A stretch of DNA of 64,000 bases, from the NCBI GenBank assembly GCA_009773155.1, contig WOVA01000001.1, positions 40,035-104,034 of the forward strand, written 5' to 3'. The translations under genes and the position numbers were made by a program. The DNA comes from Elusimicrobiota bacterium (GTDB lineage Bacteria > Elusimicrobiota > Elusimicrobia > Elusimicrobiales > UBA9959). Within the stretch, counting starts at the first letter, position 1, and each line of letters opens with the position of its first letter. Below the pieces are notes generated by a model. That model was given only the letters and a program-made list of their open reading frames with translations. It ran no database searches and was not told the origin of the DNA. Of this stretch, positions 1 to 8,116 are shown in pieces.

Positions 1-419
1 ATCCGGGAGATCCCGAACCTTTCAACGAAGAACCTGGCGGTCCCGGAGTTGAAGCAGGGCTGCACGGAGCTGAGGTGCAGTGGAACGCCGATCTTTTCTC
101 CGGCGAAGAGTCTGAACAGGCCCGGATTTGAAACTATGAGCCCGTCCAGGCCGGCGGCCGCGATGGCCCTTATCTTCTTTACCAGGACCTCCCTGTCGGG
201 ATCGCGCATCCTGTCTTCCCGGCCATTGGCCGCCAGGAATACCTTCAGCCCGTGCGCGTGCGCGGCCCGGATGGTCCCGGGCGCGTCCGCGGCGGCGCCG
301 AGGGCGCCTGTGTTGGCGTAATTCGGCACGTCGCCGACCGCGAAATACACCTCGTCCACGCCGAGCTTCCTGAAGACGGGGATCTCGCGCCGGTCGGTTA
401 TGCAGGACAGCAGGCGCAT
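1..419 (-). CDS. Peptidase U32-family protein, N-terminal part (3' end beyond window)
   Basis: The reading frame opens at an ATG (417-419) that overlaps the stop of the upstream radical SAM gene as ATGA, and runs off the left edge after about 139 residues. The visible part follows the U32 pattern: an early 'GVDEVYFAVGD' strand, 'HGLKVFLAANG', 'GLDGLIVSNPGLFRLF', then 'VPLHLSSVQPCFNSG' before 'FFVERFG'. U32 proteins (TrhP, RlhA, UbiU/UbiV) are mostly Fe-S proteins that act in oxygen-independent hydroxylation of RNA or quinones; the cysteines that would bind the cluster lie outside the window. As the last visible gene of the Hxs/radical SAM operon it may act on the same product. Family assignment is firm; the substrate is unknown. 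Confidence 0.8.
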   Translation of the reverse strand, partial: MRLLSCITDRREIPVFRKLGVDEVYFAVGDVPNYANTGALGAAADAPGTIRAAHAHGLKVFLAANGREDRMRDPDREVLVKKIRAIAAAGLDGLIVSNPGLFRLFAGEKIGVPLHLSSVQPCFNSGTARFFVERFGISR

Positions 420-1342
420 CAGAACCTCTCCGGTTTGATCGCCGCGGGGTCGGCGTCAGAGGACTTCAGTTCCCCCTCGCCGTAGATCCTGAGATAATCC
501 GGGCGCGCGCCGCAGCAGGCCGGGGCCAGACGGCAAAGGCGGCAAGCCGCCGCGGGCGCCGGTCCGTCGATCCCTCCCTCCAGCGGCTCGTCTCCGCGCC
601 GCCAGCGCTGGTATTCGAACGAGAATCCCCCGAAATTGCCCAGCACGCAGAGCGGCATATTCTGTATGACGGCCTTCAGCCCGGCCAGTTTCGCCCGGGC
701 CAGCGCGATCTTCACGAAAGGCGCGGCTTCGGAATACGCCGGGACTATGGCCTTGTCGTCCCCGACGCGCCCCTTGTTCCTGACGAAAGTAAAATTCACC
801 AGCGAGCAGCGGGGATGGGAGGCTTTCACCCATTCCACGAAATCAGGCAGCAGCCTGCAATTGTCGCCGAGTATTATGTGGAAAAAGCGTATCCGCTCCT
901 CCAGCCCCAACTCCGCCAGGTTCCGCAGGCCGCTCACCGCCTGCCGGTACTTGACGCTCCTGGTAACGCGGTTATAGACGTCCTCGGCGTGAGAGGGGAA
1001 ATTGACGGTGAAGAAGTCCACTCCCCCCGCTATCCGGGCGCAAAACTTTTTGTCGGAGAGGGCGACGGCGTTGGTCGACAGCATCACGTCCCTGACCCCC
1101 GCCCCGCGCAGGCCGGCGATAAGCTCCGGCAGCCCCGGGTTGGTAGTGGGTTCGCCGCGCCCCTCGAGACTTACGGACTTTATCCCGGCGCGCCGGACCC
1201 TCCCTATAACGTCCCGGATCTCCGTCCTGCTCCCGGAGGGAGGGTTGTGGCAGTACCGGCAGAAGAGGTTGCAGGTATAGGAGGCGTCGGCCAGGCATTC
1301 CTGCCTGCTTATCCATTTCCCCGAAGAGTTCTTTTTCTTCAT
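419..1342 (-). CDS. Radical SAM protein with C-terminal cysteine cluster
   Basis: This 307-residue protein has the radical SAM motif CNLFCRYC, with C24, C28 and C31 as the ligands of the SAM-binding [4Fe-4S] cluster. A glycine-rich SAM segment (LEGRGEPTTN) follows. The C-terminus has further cysteines in 'ACRLCRLAPACCGARP', suggesting an auxiliary Fe-S site of SPASM or twitch type. It starts 9 bases after the A24 peptidase stop and overlaps the U32 gene by ATGA. By family it should generate a 5'-deoxyadenosyl radical; the substrate is not known. The context suggests modification of the HxsA peptide or of a cofactor. It could be an HxsC-type partner but I see no diagnostic signature for that. 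Confidence 0.85.
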   Translation of the reverse strand: MKKKNSSGKWISRQECLADASYTCNLFCRYCHNPPSGSRTEIRDVIGRVRRAGIKSVSLEGRGEPTTNPGLPELIAGLRGAGVRDVMLSTNAVALSDKKFCARIAGGVDFFTVNFPSHAEDVYNRVTRSVKYRQAVSGLRNLAELGLEERIRFFHIILGDNCRLLPDFVEWVKASHPRCSLVNFTFVRNKGRVGDDKAIVPAYSEAAPFVKIALARAKLAGLKAVIQNMPLCVLGNFGGFSFEYQRWRRGDEPLEGGIDGPAPAAACRLCRLAPACCGARPDYLRIYGEGELKSSDADPAAIKPERF

Positions 1343-1351
1343 GACAGAGCG

Positions 1352-2566
1352 TCAGTCCAGACCCGCGAACCTTTTAAGAAATGTGAAGACATTGCCGCTG
1401 AAGACCAGCTGGAAAAGGCAGCCGGAGAAGATCCAGAGCGCGAAGGGGGCTCCCTCCATCACCTCTATCTTGGGGTTTTCGCGCGGGATCCTGGCGCCCC
1501 ACCGCCGCAGCAGTTCCGCCTCCTCCGGCGTCATGCCGTCGCGGAAAGAATCGGCGAATTCGTCCTTGAAGAACTCGTCCTTCTTCACAATGTCGATATA
1601 GCGGCGCGAAAGGACCATGCCCGGCGCAATCTCCGACACCGGAACTTCGACCGTGCTGAATTTCTCCATCAGGGACACCAGCAGGAAGCGCCCGACGGCG
1701 AGTATGACGCTGAATTTGACCACGTTCAGCGCCGCGTACCTGGCCCCCTGCAGGAGTTCGCTCCTGAAGTTGACAAAGCCGTAGGCGAAATAGGAGACAA
1801 AAAGCAGGCCCAGCGCCAGCCGCAGCCTGGGACCGGAAAGAAAGCCGGAAACCTTTTCCCAGCCTATGAAAAGCAGGAAGAACAGAAGGCTGAGGTCGGG
1901 AACCAGCCGCTGCAGGTGGCCCTTGAAGGAAACCGAGGCCACCTGGTAGAGGAAAAAAATGAAGAAAAGAGAAACGGCGTAAAGAAAGCTTTTCCCGTAC
2001 CCGCCGTCGAAAAAAGACCTGAAGCCCGCGGCCAGGTCCCGCCTGATGCCCTCGATCTTGAGCAGCAGTTCCTCGTCCCTGTGCTTATAGCCGCGGTAAG
2101 CCCTGGACAGGAACCTGAAGACGTAGTAGACCGCGCCTATCACGAAGGAATTCACCAGTATGGAAAGCCACAGGCTCCTGGGGAACCCCCGTATCTGGAA
2201 GTCGATAAGCGGCAGCAGCGCCAGGCTGGCGATGAAGAACTTGGCGTCGCCGGCGGGCCAGACCTCGCCGTACCAGAGGAAGAAGCCCACCCCGACGGCC
2301 AGCGCCAGGCTGACCAGGTAATAGCCGTAGAAGTTCCACAGCAGATAATCCCCGGATTGGCCGGCGTCCCCGAGCAGGGTCTCCAGCAGGAACAGGCTCA
2401 AAGTGGCGAACGCCGCGTAAAGCCCGGTCAGCACCATGCGGTTGGGGATCTTCCTGGACCTGAGATCGTTCGCCGCTATCCCCCAGCCCCACCAGACGAA
2501 AAAGCCGGTCAGGAAGACGCGGTAGGCCAGCAGACGGTCAAAGCCGGCGGCGTCGAGCTCAGCCAT
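1352..2566 (-). CDS. A24-type (prepilin-peptidase-like) membrane aspartic protease with C-terminal extension
   Basis: This 404-residue polytopic protein carries the two aspartate motifs of the A24 family: 'NDLRSRKIPNRMV' near residue 33 and 'AGDAKF', a variant of GxGDxK, near residue 106. A hydrophobic block with several membrane spans follows, then a soluble tail of roughly 100 residues ('VSEIAPGMVLSRRYIDIV') and a last hydrophobic segment. The N-terminal methyltransferase domain of classical PilD is absent. A24 enzymes cut leader peptides at the cytoplasmic membrane face. No pilin genes are in the window, so the likely substrates are products of this operon. It overlaps the preceding radical SAM gene by 8 bases. 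Family call good; substrate inferred. Confidence 0.75.
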   Translation of the reverse strand: MAELDAAGFDRLLAYRVFLTGFFVWWGWGIAANDLRSRKIPNRMVLTGLYAAFATLSLFLLETLLGDAGQSGDYLLWNFYGYYLVSLALAVGVGFFLWYGEVWPAGDAKFFIASLALLPLIDFQIRGFPRSLWLSILVNSFVIGAVYYVFRFLSRAYRGYKHRDEELLLKIEGIRRDLAAGFRSFFDGGYGKSFLYAVSLFFIFFLYQVASVSFKGHLQRLVPDLSLLFFLLFIGWEKVSGFLSGPRLRLALGLLFVSYFAYGFVNFRSELLQGARYAALNVVKFSVILAVGRFLLVSLMEKFSTVEVPVSEIAPGMVLSRRYIDIVKKDEFFKDEFADSFRDGMTPEEAELLRRWGARIPRENPKIEVMEGAPFALWIFSGCLFQLVFSGNVFTFLKRFAGLD

Positions 2567-3569
2567 GGACCGGCCTCACGGCGAAAATGGTCCGCTTCCC
2601 GCTTACCGGCCTGAACTCGCCGCGCCCGAAGTGTGCGGCGTAATTCTTTTCGAAACCGGCGCAGACGCCGTTATAGACGCACCTGGAGCAGGTTTCGGCC
2701 TTGGCCCTGAGCTTGTCGGTGACCATCGCGTACATCCGGCCGACGTGCTTTTCCTCCGGCAGGAACAGGTCGTCGTCCCTATCGGGCAGTTCCCAGTCCT
2801 TCATCAGGTTGGCGTGCTCGGGCAGCAGGCAGGGGACGTAGTTGCTCAGGAACCTGAAGGCGGGCCTGACCCGGCGCCGCCCGAAGGCGGCTATCGCCTC
2901 CCTTAGGTACGGCGCCTGCAGCGAATAACGGACTATGAGCTTCTCCGGCGACCGGCCGGCGGCGCCTGTGAAATGCGCGGCGATAAGGTGCACCGAATCG
3001 GTGCGGAAATTATCCAGCGCGAAGCCGGTGAAAGCCGGCAATTGCCTGTAATTCAGGGCCGTGATGGCCGTGTTGATATTGAGATAGACGCCCAGGTCCA
3101 GCAGATTGCCGCAAGCCCTGACCGCTTTCTTGAAAGAGCCCTTTATGCCCGTGACGGCGTCGTGCATGGCGGCGTTGTCGCCGTGAATGGAGATGCTGGC
3201 GGTGTTCATGCCGCAGGCCGCCAGTTCGGAGGCGTAGGCCCGGTCCCCGAGGTTGATGCCGTTGGATATCACCTGTATCGCCGGGTAGCCGATTTTTTTG
3301 GCCAGGCGGACCAGTTTCGGCAGCTCGGGATATATGGTCGGCTCGCCGCCTATGAACTGGACCATGCGCGCGCCGTTCCTGTAGGAGAACATGAGATAGT
3401 CCGCCGCCTGGCGATAGCGCATGTCGTCCTTGCCCTTCCATTCCTCCATATCGGGGGAACTGTAGCAGAAGACGCAGCGGGCGTTGCAGGCGTAATTCAG
3501 GGTCAGCTCGCAGACCTTCATGCGTGACTTCGGCCATCCGAACTTCCTGGCGGCCTCGCGGATATCCAT
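2559..3569 (-). CDS. Radical SAM protein
   Basis: This 336-residue protein has the motif CNARCVFC at C28, C32 and C35, then 'FIGGEPTIYPEL', the SAM-binding GGEP motif, and 'VISNGINLG'. Near the C-terminus 'CSRCVYNGVCAGF' supplies three cysteines resembling a truncated SPASM cluster. Domain order is that of peptide- or cofactor-modifying radical SAM enzymes. The gene starts inside the hxsB stop (ATGA) and overlaps the A24 peptidase start by 8 bases, so it is translated in the same operon. Its length and position fit an HxsC-like second maturase of the His-Xaa-Ser system, but that is inference from context. Confidence 0.85.
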   Translation of the reverse strand: MDIREAARKFGWPKSRMKVCELTLNYACNARCVFCYSSPDMEEWKGKDDMRYRQAADYLMFSYRNGARMVQFIGGEPTIYPELPKLVRLAKKIGYPAIQVISNGINLGDRAYASELAACGMNTASISIHGDNAAMHDAVTGIKGSFKKAVRACGNLLDLGVYLNINTAITALNYRQLPAFTGFALDNFRTDSVHLIAAHFTGAAGRSPEKLIVRYSLQAPYLREAIAAFGRRRVRPAFRFLSNYVPCLLPEHANLMKDWELPDRDDDLFLPEEKHVGRMYAMVTDKLRAKAETCSRCVYNGVCAGFEKNYAAHFGRGEFRPVSGKRTIFAVRPVHG

Positions 3570-4957
3570 CAGTAGCCGCCCTCCCGGAGCCAGATGGCGA
3601 AGACGCGGCGCCAGCGGCGGTCCCGTTTGAGCCTCAGCACGAGCCCGAACATGAACTTGAAGAAAGCGCAGCGCGGGCTCGACGGCAGGTTCCCCCAGAA
3701 GGACCCCTGGAAAATATAATTATATACCGGCGAGAGCCTGCAGTAATAACTGTAAGGGCATCTGGCGCAGTACGGCTGGGAGAATTCCCCGAAGCACGAG
3801 GAGATCAGCGCCCTGGCCAGCGGCTCGTTCAGCACGTCCGGCCATCTGGCGGAGCGGACATTGCCGAGCCTGAAAAAAGGGTCGCCGGAATTGGCGAGCA
3901 TCCGGGCCTCGTCGCTGGGATAGATGTCGCCGTTATGGTCGTAGGCGAGCCGCATCAGCAGCTCCAGGTTGCGCCGCGGGCTGCGCCCGGCGGTCTCGGT
4001 GGACTTGAGTATATTGAAAGCGCCCTTCTCATAGACCGCGCGGCCGGTCCGCAGCGTCAGCTCCCCCATGCGTTCCAGCGCCTTGCGGTAAAACCGGAAA
4101 TATCGCTCCTGGGGGTATGTCCCCGCTTTCGCCGCCCGGCCCAGGGGATCCAGCGGGCCCAGTTGTATCCGGTAAAGTCCGTTCTTAACGAAGGAGTCCA
4201 CCGTCTCCGCAGGAAAAGGCAGCAAGTCCCGCGTGACGGTGCAGATGGCGTTGGGGGTTTCCAGCCCCTCTCCGCGCGCCGAGCGGGCGTGTATCTCTTT
4301 CAGCCAGCGTTCGACCCTGTCGTAATTGGAGCCGCCTGCCGAGACCCTGTTCTTATCGTGAACCTTCCTGACCGCGTCGAAAGAGGCGCAGACGGCGAAT
4401 TTATGCCTCTCGAGAAAATCCAGCTTGCCGGCGTCCATGCTCTGCAGATTGGTAACCACGGAAAAATGCAGCTTCTTTCCCGCCCGGCGGTTGAGCCGCC
4501 GCGCCTTTTCGACGATATACCGCAGCGTCCCGAAGTTCAGCAGAGGCTCGCCGCCCTGGAACTCCAGGACGAGCCTGTCGTTCTTTATCGCGAATATGAA
4601 CTCCAGCAGGCGGTCGGCCGTCGCCCTGGACATATCCGCGGAGGAGGCATTGGAACTCGCCGAGCAGTAGACGCAGTTCAGGTCGCAGCGGTTGGTGAGC
4701 GTCACGATGTGGATATGGGGCCCCTTGTAAGAGGCGAAATAGTGCTCCCCGAACCGCTCCTCCAGCCGGCGGAAATCCAGGCGGCCGGAGAAAAAATCGT
4801 TGTCCCGGAGAAAGACTTCCGCCGCGCGGCCCAGCCGCGCCCCCCGCAGCCGCCGCGACGAGACTCCCTTGAGGAAAAAAGCCCCGCCCGACGGGTTCGC
4901 CAGGAACAGGCCGCCGCCCGAATTCTCGAAATATGGATTAAAGAGTCCGTTTTTCAT
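3569..4957 (-). CDS. hxsB: HxsB-type radical SAM/SPASM maturase (copy 1)
   Basis: From the ATG at 4957 this is a 462-residue protein; an upstream TTG at 5017 would add a proline-rich stretch unlike the family. An N-terminal segment 'GGLFLANPSGGAFFL' resembles the HxsB opening. The radical SAM motif is CDLNCVYC (C91, C95, C98), followed by 'LEFQGGEPLLNF'. The C-terminal half has 'HNGDIYPSDEARMLA' and 'CARCPYSYYCRLSPVYNY', the SPASM pattern of the His-Xaa-Ser maturase HxsB. It is paralogous to the protein at 6659-8116. It should install a modification on HxsA, encoded just upstream; the chemistry is not known. Confidence 0.82.
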   Translation of the reverse strand: MKNGLFNPYFENSGGGLFLANPSGGAFFLKGVSSRRLRGARLGRAAEVFLRDNDFFSGRLDFRRLEERFGEHYFASYKGPHIHIVTLTNRCDLNCVYCSASSNASSADMSRATADRLLEFIFAIKNDRLVLEFQGGEPLLNFGTLRYIVEKARRLNRRAGKKLHFSVVTNLQSMDAGKLDFLERHKFAVCASFDAVRKVHDKNRVSAGGSNYDRVERWLKEIHARSARGEGLETPNAICTVTRDLLPFPAETVDSFVKNGLYRIQLGPLDPLGRAAKAGTYPQERYFRFYRKALERMGELTLRTGRAVYEKGAFNILKSTETAGRSPRRNLELLMRLAYDHNGDIYPSDEARMLANSGDPFFRLGNVRSARWPDVLNEPLARALISSCFGEFSQPYCARCPYSYYCRLSPVYNYIFQGSFWGNLPSSPRCAFFKFMFGLVLRLKRDRRWRRVFAIWLREGGY

Positions 4958-5060
4958 ATCCGCGCCTGCTGCCGGGCGCCGGCCGCCCGGACACGGAACC
5001 CGGGCACAGGACTTCAACGGGGGAAGGTGGGGACGGAGGACGCCGGAGCGGACTCAGCGA

Positions 5061-5339
5061 TCAGCACCAGCCTCCCCGTGAATGGGAGCCGTGCGAGCCG
5101 TGCGAGCCGTGCGAGCCGTGCGAGCCGTGCGAGGCGTGCGAGCCGTGGCTGGCGTGGCTGTAGTGGCTCGTATCTGTCGTGAGATTGCTATGCACGACAT
5201 GCTGAGCGGAGAGGTCTTCGGGCACCGTCGCGCCGATTATCCCGAGGGCTATCGCGGTCTTGAGCACGTCGGAATCGACCATTTTCCCCTCTTCGCTGCT
5301 GAGAAATCTCTTTATTTTTTCGCTGCCTTTCCCGGGCAT
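5061..5339 (-). CDS. hxsA: HxsA-like His-Xaa-Ser repeat peptide
   Basis: This is a 92-residue protein with a strong ribosome site (AAGGGGG) before the ATG. Its first 60 residues form a leader-like region with 'KIKRFLSSEEGKMVDSDVLKTAIALG', and its tail is a run of about ten Ser-His-Xaa triplets (Xaa = Tyr, Ala or Gly), ending 'SRGGWC' with a terminal cysteine. This matches the precursor of the His-Xaa-Ser system, whose repeats are thought to be modified by HxsB and HxsC. It lies between the Cys-rich membrane protein and hxsB, with two hxsD-like genes upstream. The histidine-rich tail could bind metal. It is the likely substrate of the operon. Confidence 0.85.
   Translation of the reverse strand: MPGKGSEKIKRFLSSEEGKMVDSDVLKTAIALGIIGATVPEDLSAQHVVHSNLTTDTSHYSHASHGSHASHGSHGSHGSHGSHGSHSRGGWC
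5085..5170 (-). repeat. Nine-base tandem repeats encoding the His-Xaa-Ser triplets
   Basis: On the plus strand the unit is close to gtgcgagcc, repeated about nine times with drift at the distal end. It encodes the His-Gly-Ser run of hxsA in-frame, so copy number can change by slippage without breaking the frame. Confidence 0.85.
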
Positions 5340-5349
5340 ATATTCCCCC

Positions 5350-6384
5350 TTAATCCGCTGATTGCGTTTCGCGCCCCGACCTCAGTTCCTTGTTCAGCTC
5401 GTGCTGCTTCCTGGTCATCTCGAGCATCATCATCTGCTGGTCTATGCCGGACTTGAGCTGGCAGTATTCCTGCACTATGGCGTCGGCCAGCGGCCGGCAG
5501 TGTTCCGCTTTTTTGTGAATAATGGCCAAAACGAGAGGCTGGAGATCGTGGGGCAGGCCCCCCGTGGAGTTGCTCTTCACGGCTTCGTAAACTCTCCACA
5601 TCCTCACGCACTCATCGTCCTTGCAGCCCGAAATCCCTTTGGGAAATGTTTCCAGGCATAGCCGCTTCATCTCCGGCGGCAGGCCGGGGCAGAGCCTGCC
5701 GTTAATGGCCGGGAGGCCGCCACTGGCTATATCGCAGAACTCCGACTCCCGGACTTGCCCGTCGGCGCCCGCAAGCCCGAATTTAAAATAGGAGGAGCAA
5801 AAGGACCGCCCGGACTTGCCCAGGGAGTATCCGACTAAGCCTATCGGATCAAGGGCCTCCCTGCAGACCTGGAGCATATCGTCTTCCGAACCGCCGCCTT
5901 CCGTGGGGAGGGCGACGCAGAGGTCCTTGTCGCCGGCCAGCGACAGGCAGGCCTGGTATCCCCCGATCCGCGCGACCAGGTTCCCTACGGGCTGCCAGCC
6001 GGCCGACTTCAGCACGGCGGCGCTCCTCTCCCGTTCGGCCTGGGTCTTGACCTTATCCTTGGGCAGGAGGCGCCATTTATCGTAGTTGGCGATAATGTCC
6101 TTCACCTTGGTCTCGCGCAGACAGGGGTCGGACGACACGGCAAGCGGGCTGATCTCCGGCGCCGGCGCCTGCGCGGTGCCGCCCAGGCGCGAAGTGGGCT
6201 GATAGGCCTGCGGGCTGAACTCCGGCAGCGTCAGCGTCTTCGCGGCCGGGGGCAGAGGCACGCCCTCCTCCCCCTGCGGGGCGGAGGACGGCGGCGCGGG
6301 CGGCGTTTCTTCCCGCTCGAGATACCGTACGAACAGCACGGCCGCCAGCAGGACGACTATCACCAGAACGAGGTACTTTCTCAT
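5350..6384 (-). CDS. Membrane-anchored protein with 12 cysteines, unknown function
   Basis: The 344-residue protein starts with a single hydrophobic segment (about residues 4-21, 'YLVLVIVVLLAAVLFV'), followed by a proline-rich linker to about residue 85, then a soluble domain holding 12 cysteines with no CxxCH haem motif. The even number and wide spacing suggest disulfides in the periplasm, though metal binding is possible. The start overlaps hxsD copy 2 by ATGA and the stop lies 10 bases before hxsA, so it belongs to the Hxs operon. I do not recognise the family. It may hold, export or receive the HxsA peptide outside the cytoplasmic membrane. Confidence 0.7.
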   Translation of the reverse strand: MRKYLVLVIVVLLAAVLFVRYLEREETPPAPPSSAPQGEEGVPLPPAAKTLTLPEFSPQAYQPTSRLGGTAQAPAPEISPLAVSSDPCLRETKVKDIIANYDKWRLLPKDKVKTQAERERSAAVLKSAGWQPVGNLVARIGGYQACLSLAGDKDLCVALPTEGGGSEDDMLQVCREALDPIGLVGYSLGKSGRSFCSSYFKFGLAGADGQVRESEFCDIASGGLPAINGRLCPGLPPEMKRLCLETFPKGISGCKDDECVRMWRVYEAVKSNSTGGLPHDLQPLVLAIIHKKAEHCRPLADAIVQEYCQLKSGIDQQMMMLEMTRKQHELNKELRSGRETQSAD

Positions 6385-6662
6385 TTTCCACCTCCGGCAT
6401 CGTTCTTCCGGCCCAGCGCCGAGACCAGCGCGTTGGTGAGTATCAGCTGCGACGCCTTAAAATTACGCTTGACGAGATCGATACGGCACTGCTGGCTGAG
6501 CGCCTCGTTCATGAACTCGCGGAAGGCCGCCTCCGGGTCCTCCGCCTCTATCGAGACCTTTCCGCGCTTACCGGGCGCCGCTCCGGCGCCGGCCACGTTG
6601 GCGGCCAGGCCGAGGGCCTCTTCCGAATAAAGCGCCGTGTCCACCCTGAACTCTTTTTTCAT
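6381..6662 (-). CDS. hxsD: HxsD-like protein (copy 2)
   Basis: A 93-residue protein opening 'KKEFRVDTALYSEEALGLAA', which matches the start of HxsD proteins (a Tyr-Ser-x-Glu-x-Ile/Leu helix), then a short acidic strand and 'FREFMNEALSQQCRIDLVKRN' leading to a C-terminal helix. HxsD is a small partner of the radical SAM maturases, possibly a leader-peptide binder. The gene overlaps hxsB copy 2 and the Cys-rich gene by ATGA at both ends. Sequence is divergent from copy 1, so the two may serve different HxsB partners. The family call rests on pattern and context. Confidence 0.65.
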   Translation of the reverse strand: MKKEFRVDTALYSEEALGLAANVAGAGAAPGKRGKVSIEAEDPEAAFREFMNEALSQQCRIDLVKRNFKASQLILTNALVSALGRKNDAGGGK

Positions 6663-8116
6663 CGTTTCGCCCCCGCGTTCACCCAGGTTTCCAGGACCGC
6701 CCGGCTATCACCGTCGCGCAGAAGGCCGAACAGGAGATCGAAGAGCCCTTTCAGCGTACCGCACCTGTGATTAGACGGCATCTGCCCCCAGAGGCTGTTC
6801 TGCGCCTCGTAATTGACGACGGGGCAGACCCCGCAGTAAGGCTTGTAGGCGCACCTGTGGCAGAACGGCTGCGACTCCAGGCTGGAAGCCGCGCAGACGG
6901 TTTTGGTGGCCGCCGCGGCGATTATGTCCTCGTACTTATCGCCGACGGTTCCCGCCTTGAAAATGTCGTCCCCGGACCAGCCCACCATGCGCGCCTCGTC
7001 GCAGGTGTAGACGTCGCCGTTGTAATTATAGGCCAGCTGGCCGATGGCGGCCCCGCAGGGGCAGCGCATATCCAGGTAGCCGGAATCTTCGGACTTGAGA
7101 ATTTTCGTCAGCAGCATCTGGGCGAACTTCTCCCTGATCTTTACTCCCCGGCGGTTCTTGAGCAGGATATAGCGCAGGGCCTTTTCGTAGAACTCCAGGA
7201 ATTCCTCCGGACTATAGCCTATCTCCTGCCAGCGCTTCTTCGCGTAACCTATGGGGGCGAGGGGCCGCAGGAAGATCTCCTCCAGGCCCCGGGCCGCGTA
7301 TTCGTCAACCACTTCTCTGGCGTGGCCGAGGGTGAGCCTGGAGACAGTCAGCAGCGCGCCGGGCCTGAAAACCCGGTATTTCAGATCGTGCTGCGAGTCG
7401 TGCCTGGAGTTGAAGTACTTGAGCCACCTGGCGGTTTCACGGTGGGAGTTCCCGCCGGACCAGGTCCGGTTCTTATTGTGCAGCGACTCGGGCCCGTCCA
7501 GGGAGGTGCAGAGAGAGACCTCGTTCTCCAGCAGGAAAGCGGCCTTCGCTTCGTCCATAAGGCTGAAATTGGAGACCATGGCCAGGGTCAGTTTCTTGCC
7601 GGTCCTCTTCTCTTTGGTCCTGGCGTATTTTACGATCTCCCTGAGCACGTCCCAGTTGGCCAGCGGCTCGCCGCCCTGGAACTCTATCGTTATCGCTTTC
7701 CGCGGGCTCTGGAAGGCCAGGTCTACGGACTTCCTGGCGACGGAGAGCGGCATATCCGCGCCGGCCGCCCGCTCGCCGGTGACGGAGGACTGACAATAAG
7801 CGCATTTATGGTTGCAGCGCAGGGTCAGCACGAAGATGTGCAGGCCGGTCCCGTAAAAAACGGAGTCGTTCCTGGAGCGCCATTTGCCGGCCAGGGTTTC
7901 GAAGTCCAGGCGGTCCCGCACGAAGCCGCCGGCCGCCAGGGCGTCGTACGCCTTGCCGCTGGCGGGCAGCCGGCCGGAGGAATACATTAGAAAGTCGCGG
8001 TCGGAGATGAAAGCGCGGCCGCCGAAATCGTTGGTCACCAGCACCCCGCCGGCGGCGAGCCGCCTGAACTGGAAAGCGGCCGGCGCGGCAGCGTTAGCGC
8101 CGGGTTTTTTTGCCAT
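6659..8116 (-). CDS. hxsB: HxsB-type radical SAM/SPASM maturase (copy 2)
   Basis: A 485-residue protein with the HxsB layout: N-terminal 'GGVLVTNDFGGRAFIS', radical SAM motif CNHKCAYC (C101, C105, C108), 'IEFQGGEPLANW', 'YNGDVYTCDEARMVG' and a SPASM end 'CHRCAYKPYCGVCPVVNYE'. It is closer to the expected HxsB pattern than copy 1, since it keeps the CGVCPV motif. A ribosome site (GGGAG) precedes the ATG. The start lies 23 bases inside the hxsD copy 1 gene and the stop overlaps hxsD copy 2, indicating translational coupling. It should modify HxsA or a related peptide; the bond formed is unknown. Confidence 0.87.
   Translation of the reverse strand: MAKKPGANAAAPAAFQFRRLAAGGVLVTNDFGGRAFISDRDFLMYSSGRLPASGKAYDALAAGGFVRDRLDFETLAGKWRSRNDSVFYGTGLHIFVLTLRCNHKCAYCQSSVTGERAAGADMPLSVARKSVDLAFQSPRKAITIEFQGGEPLANWDVLREIVKYARTKEKRTGKKLTLAMVSNFSLMDEAKAAFLLENEVSLCTSLDGPESLHNKNRTWSGGNSHRETARWLKYFNSRHDSQHDLKYRVFRPGALLTVSRLTLGHAREVVDEYAARGLEEIFLRPLAPIGYAKKRWQEIGYSPEEFLEFYEKALRYILLKNRRGVKIREKFAQMLLTKILKSEDSGYLDMRCPCGAAIGQLAYNYNGDVYTCDEARMVGWSGDDIFKAGTVGDKYEDIIAAAATKTVCAASSLESQPFCHRCAYKPYCGVCPVVNYEAQNSLWGQMPSNHRCGTLKGLFDLLFGLLRDGDSRAVLETWVNAGAKR

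Noticed and set aside
815..2614. 599-codon open frame on the plus strand
   Set aside because: Antisense to the A24 peptidase and radical SAM genes. Composition (Arg, Gln, Glu, Pro-rich, no motifs) is that of a GC-rich shadow frame.
5085..5170. CRISPR-like short repeats
   Set aside because: The repeats are 9 bases without spacers and encode the HxsA triplets.
3524..5182. 552-codon open frame on the plus strand
   Set aside because: Antisense to hxsB and hxsA; its 'RASRASRA' tail is only the reverse of the His-Xaa-Ser repeats.
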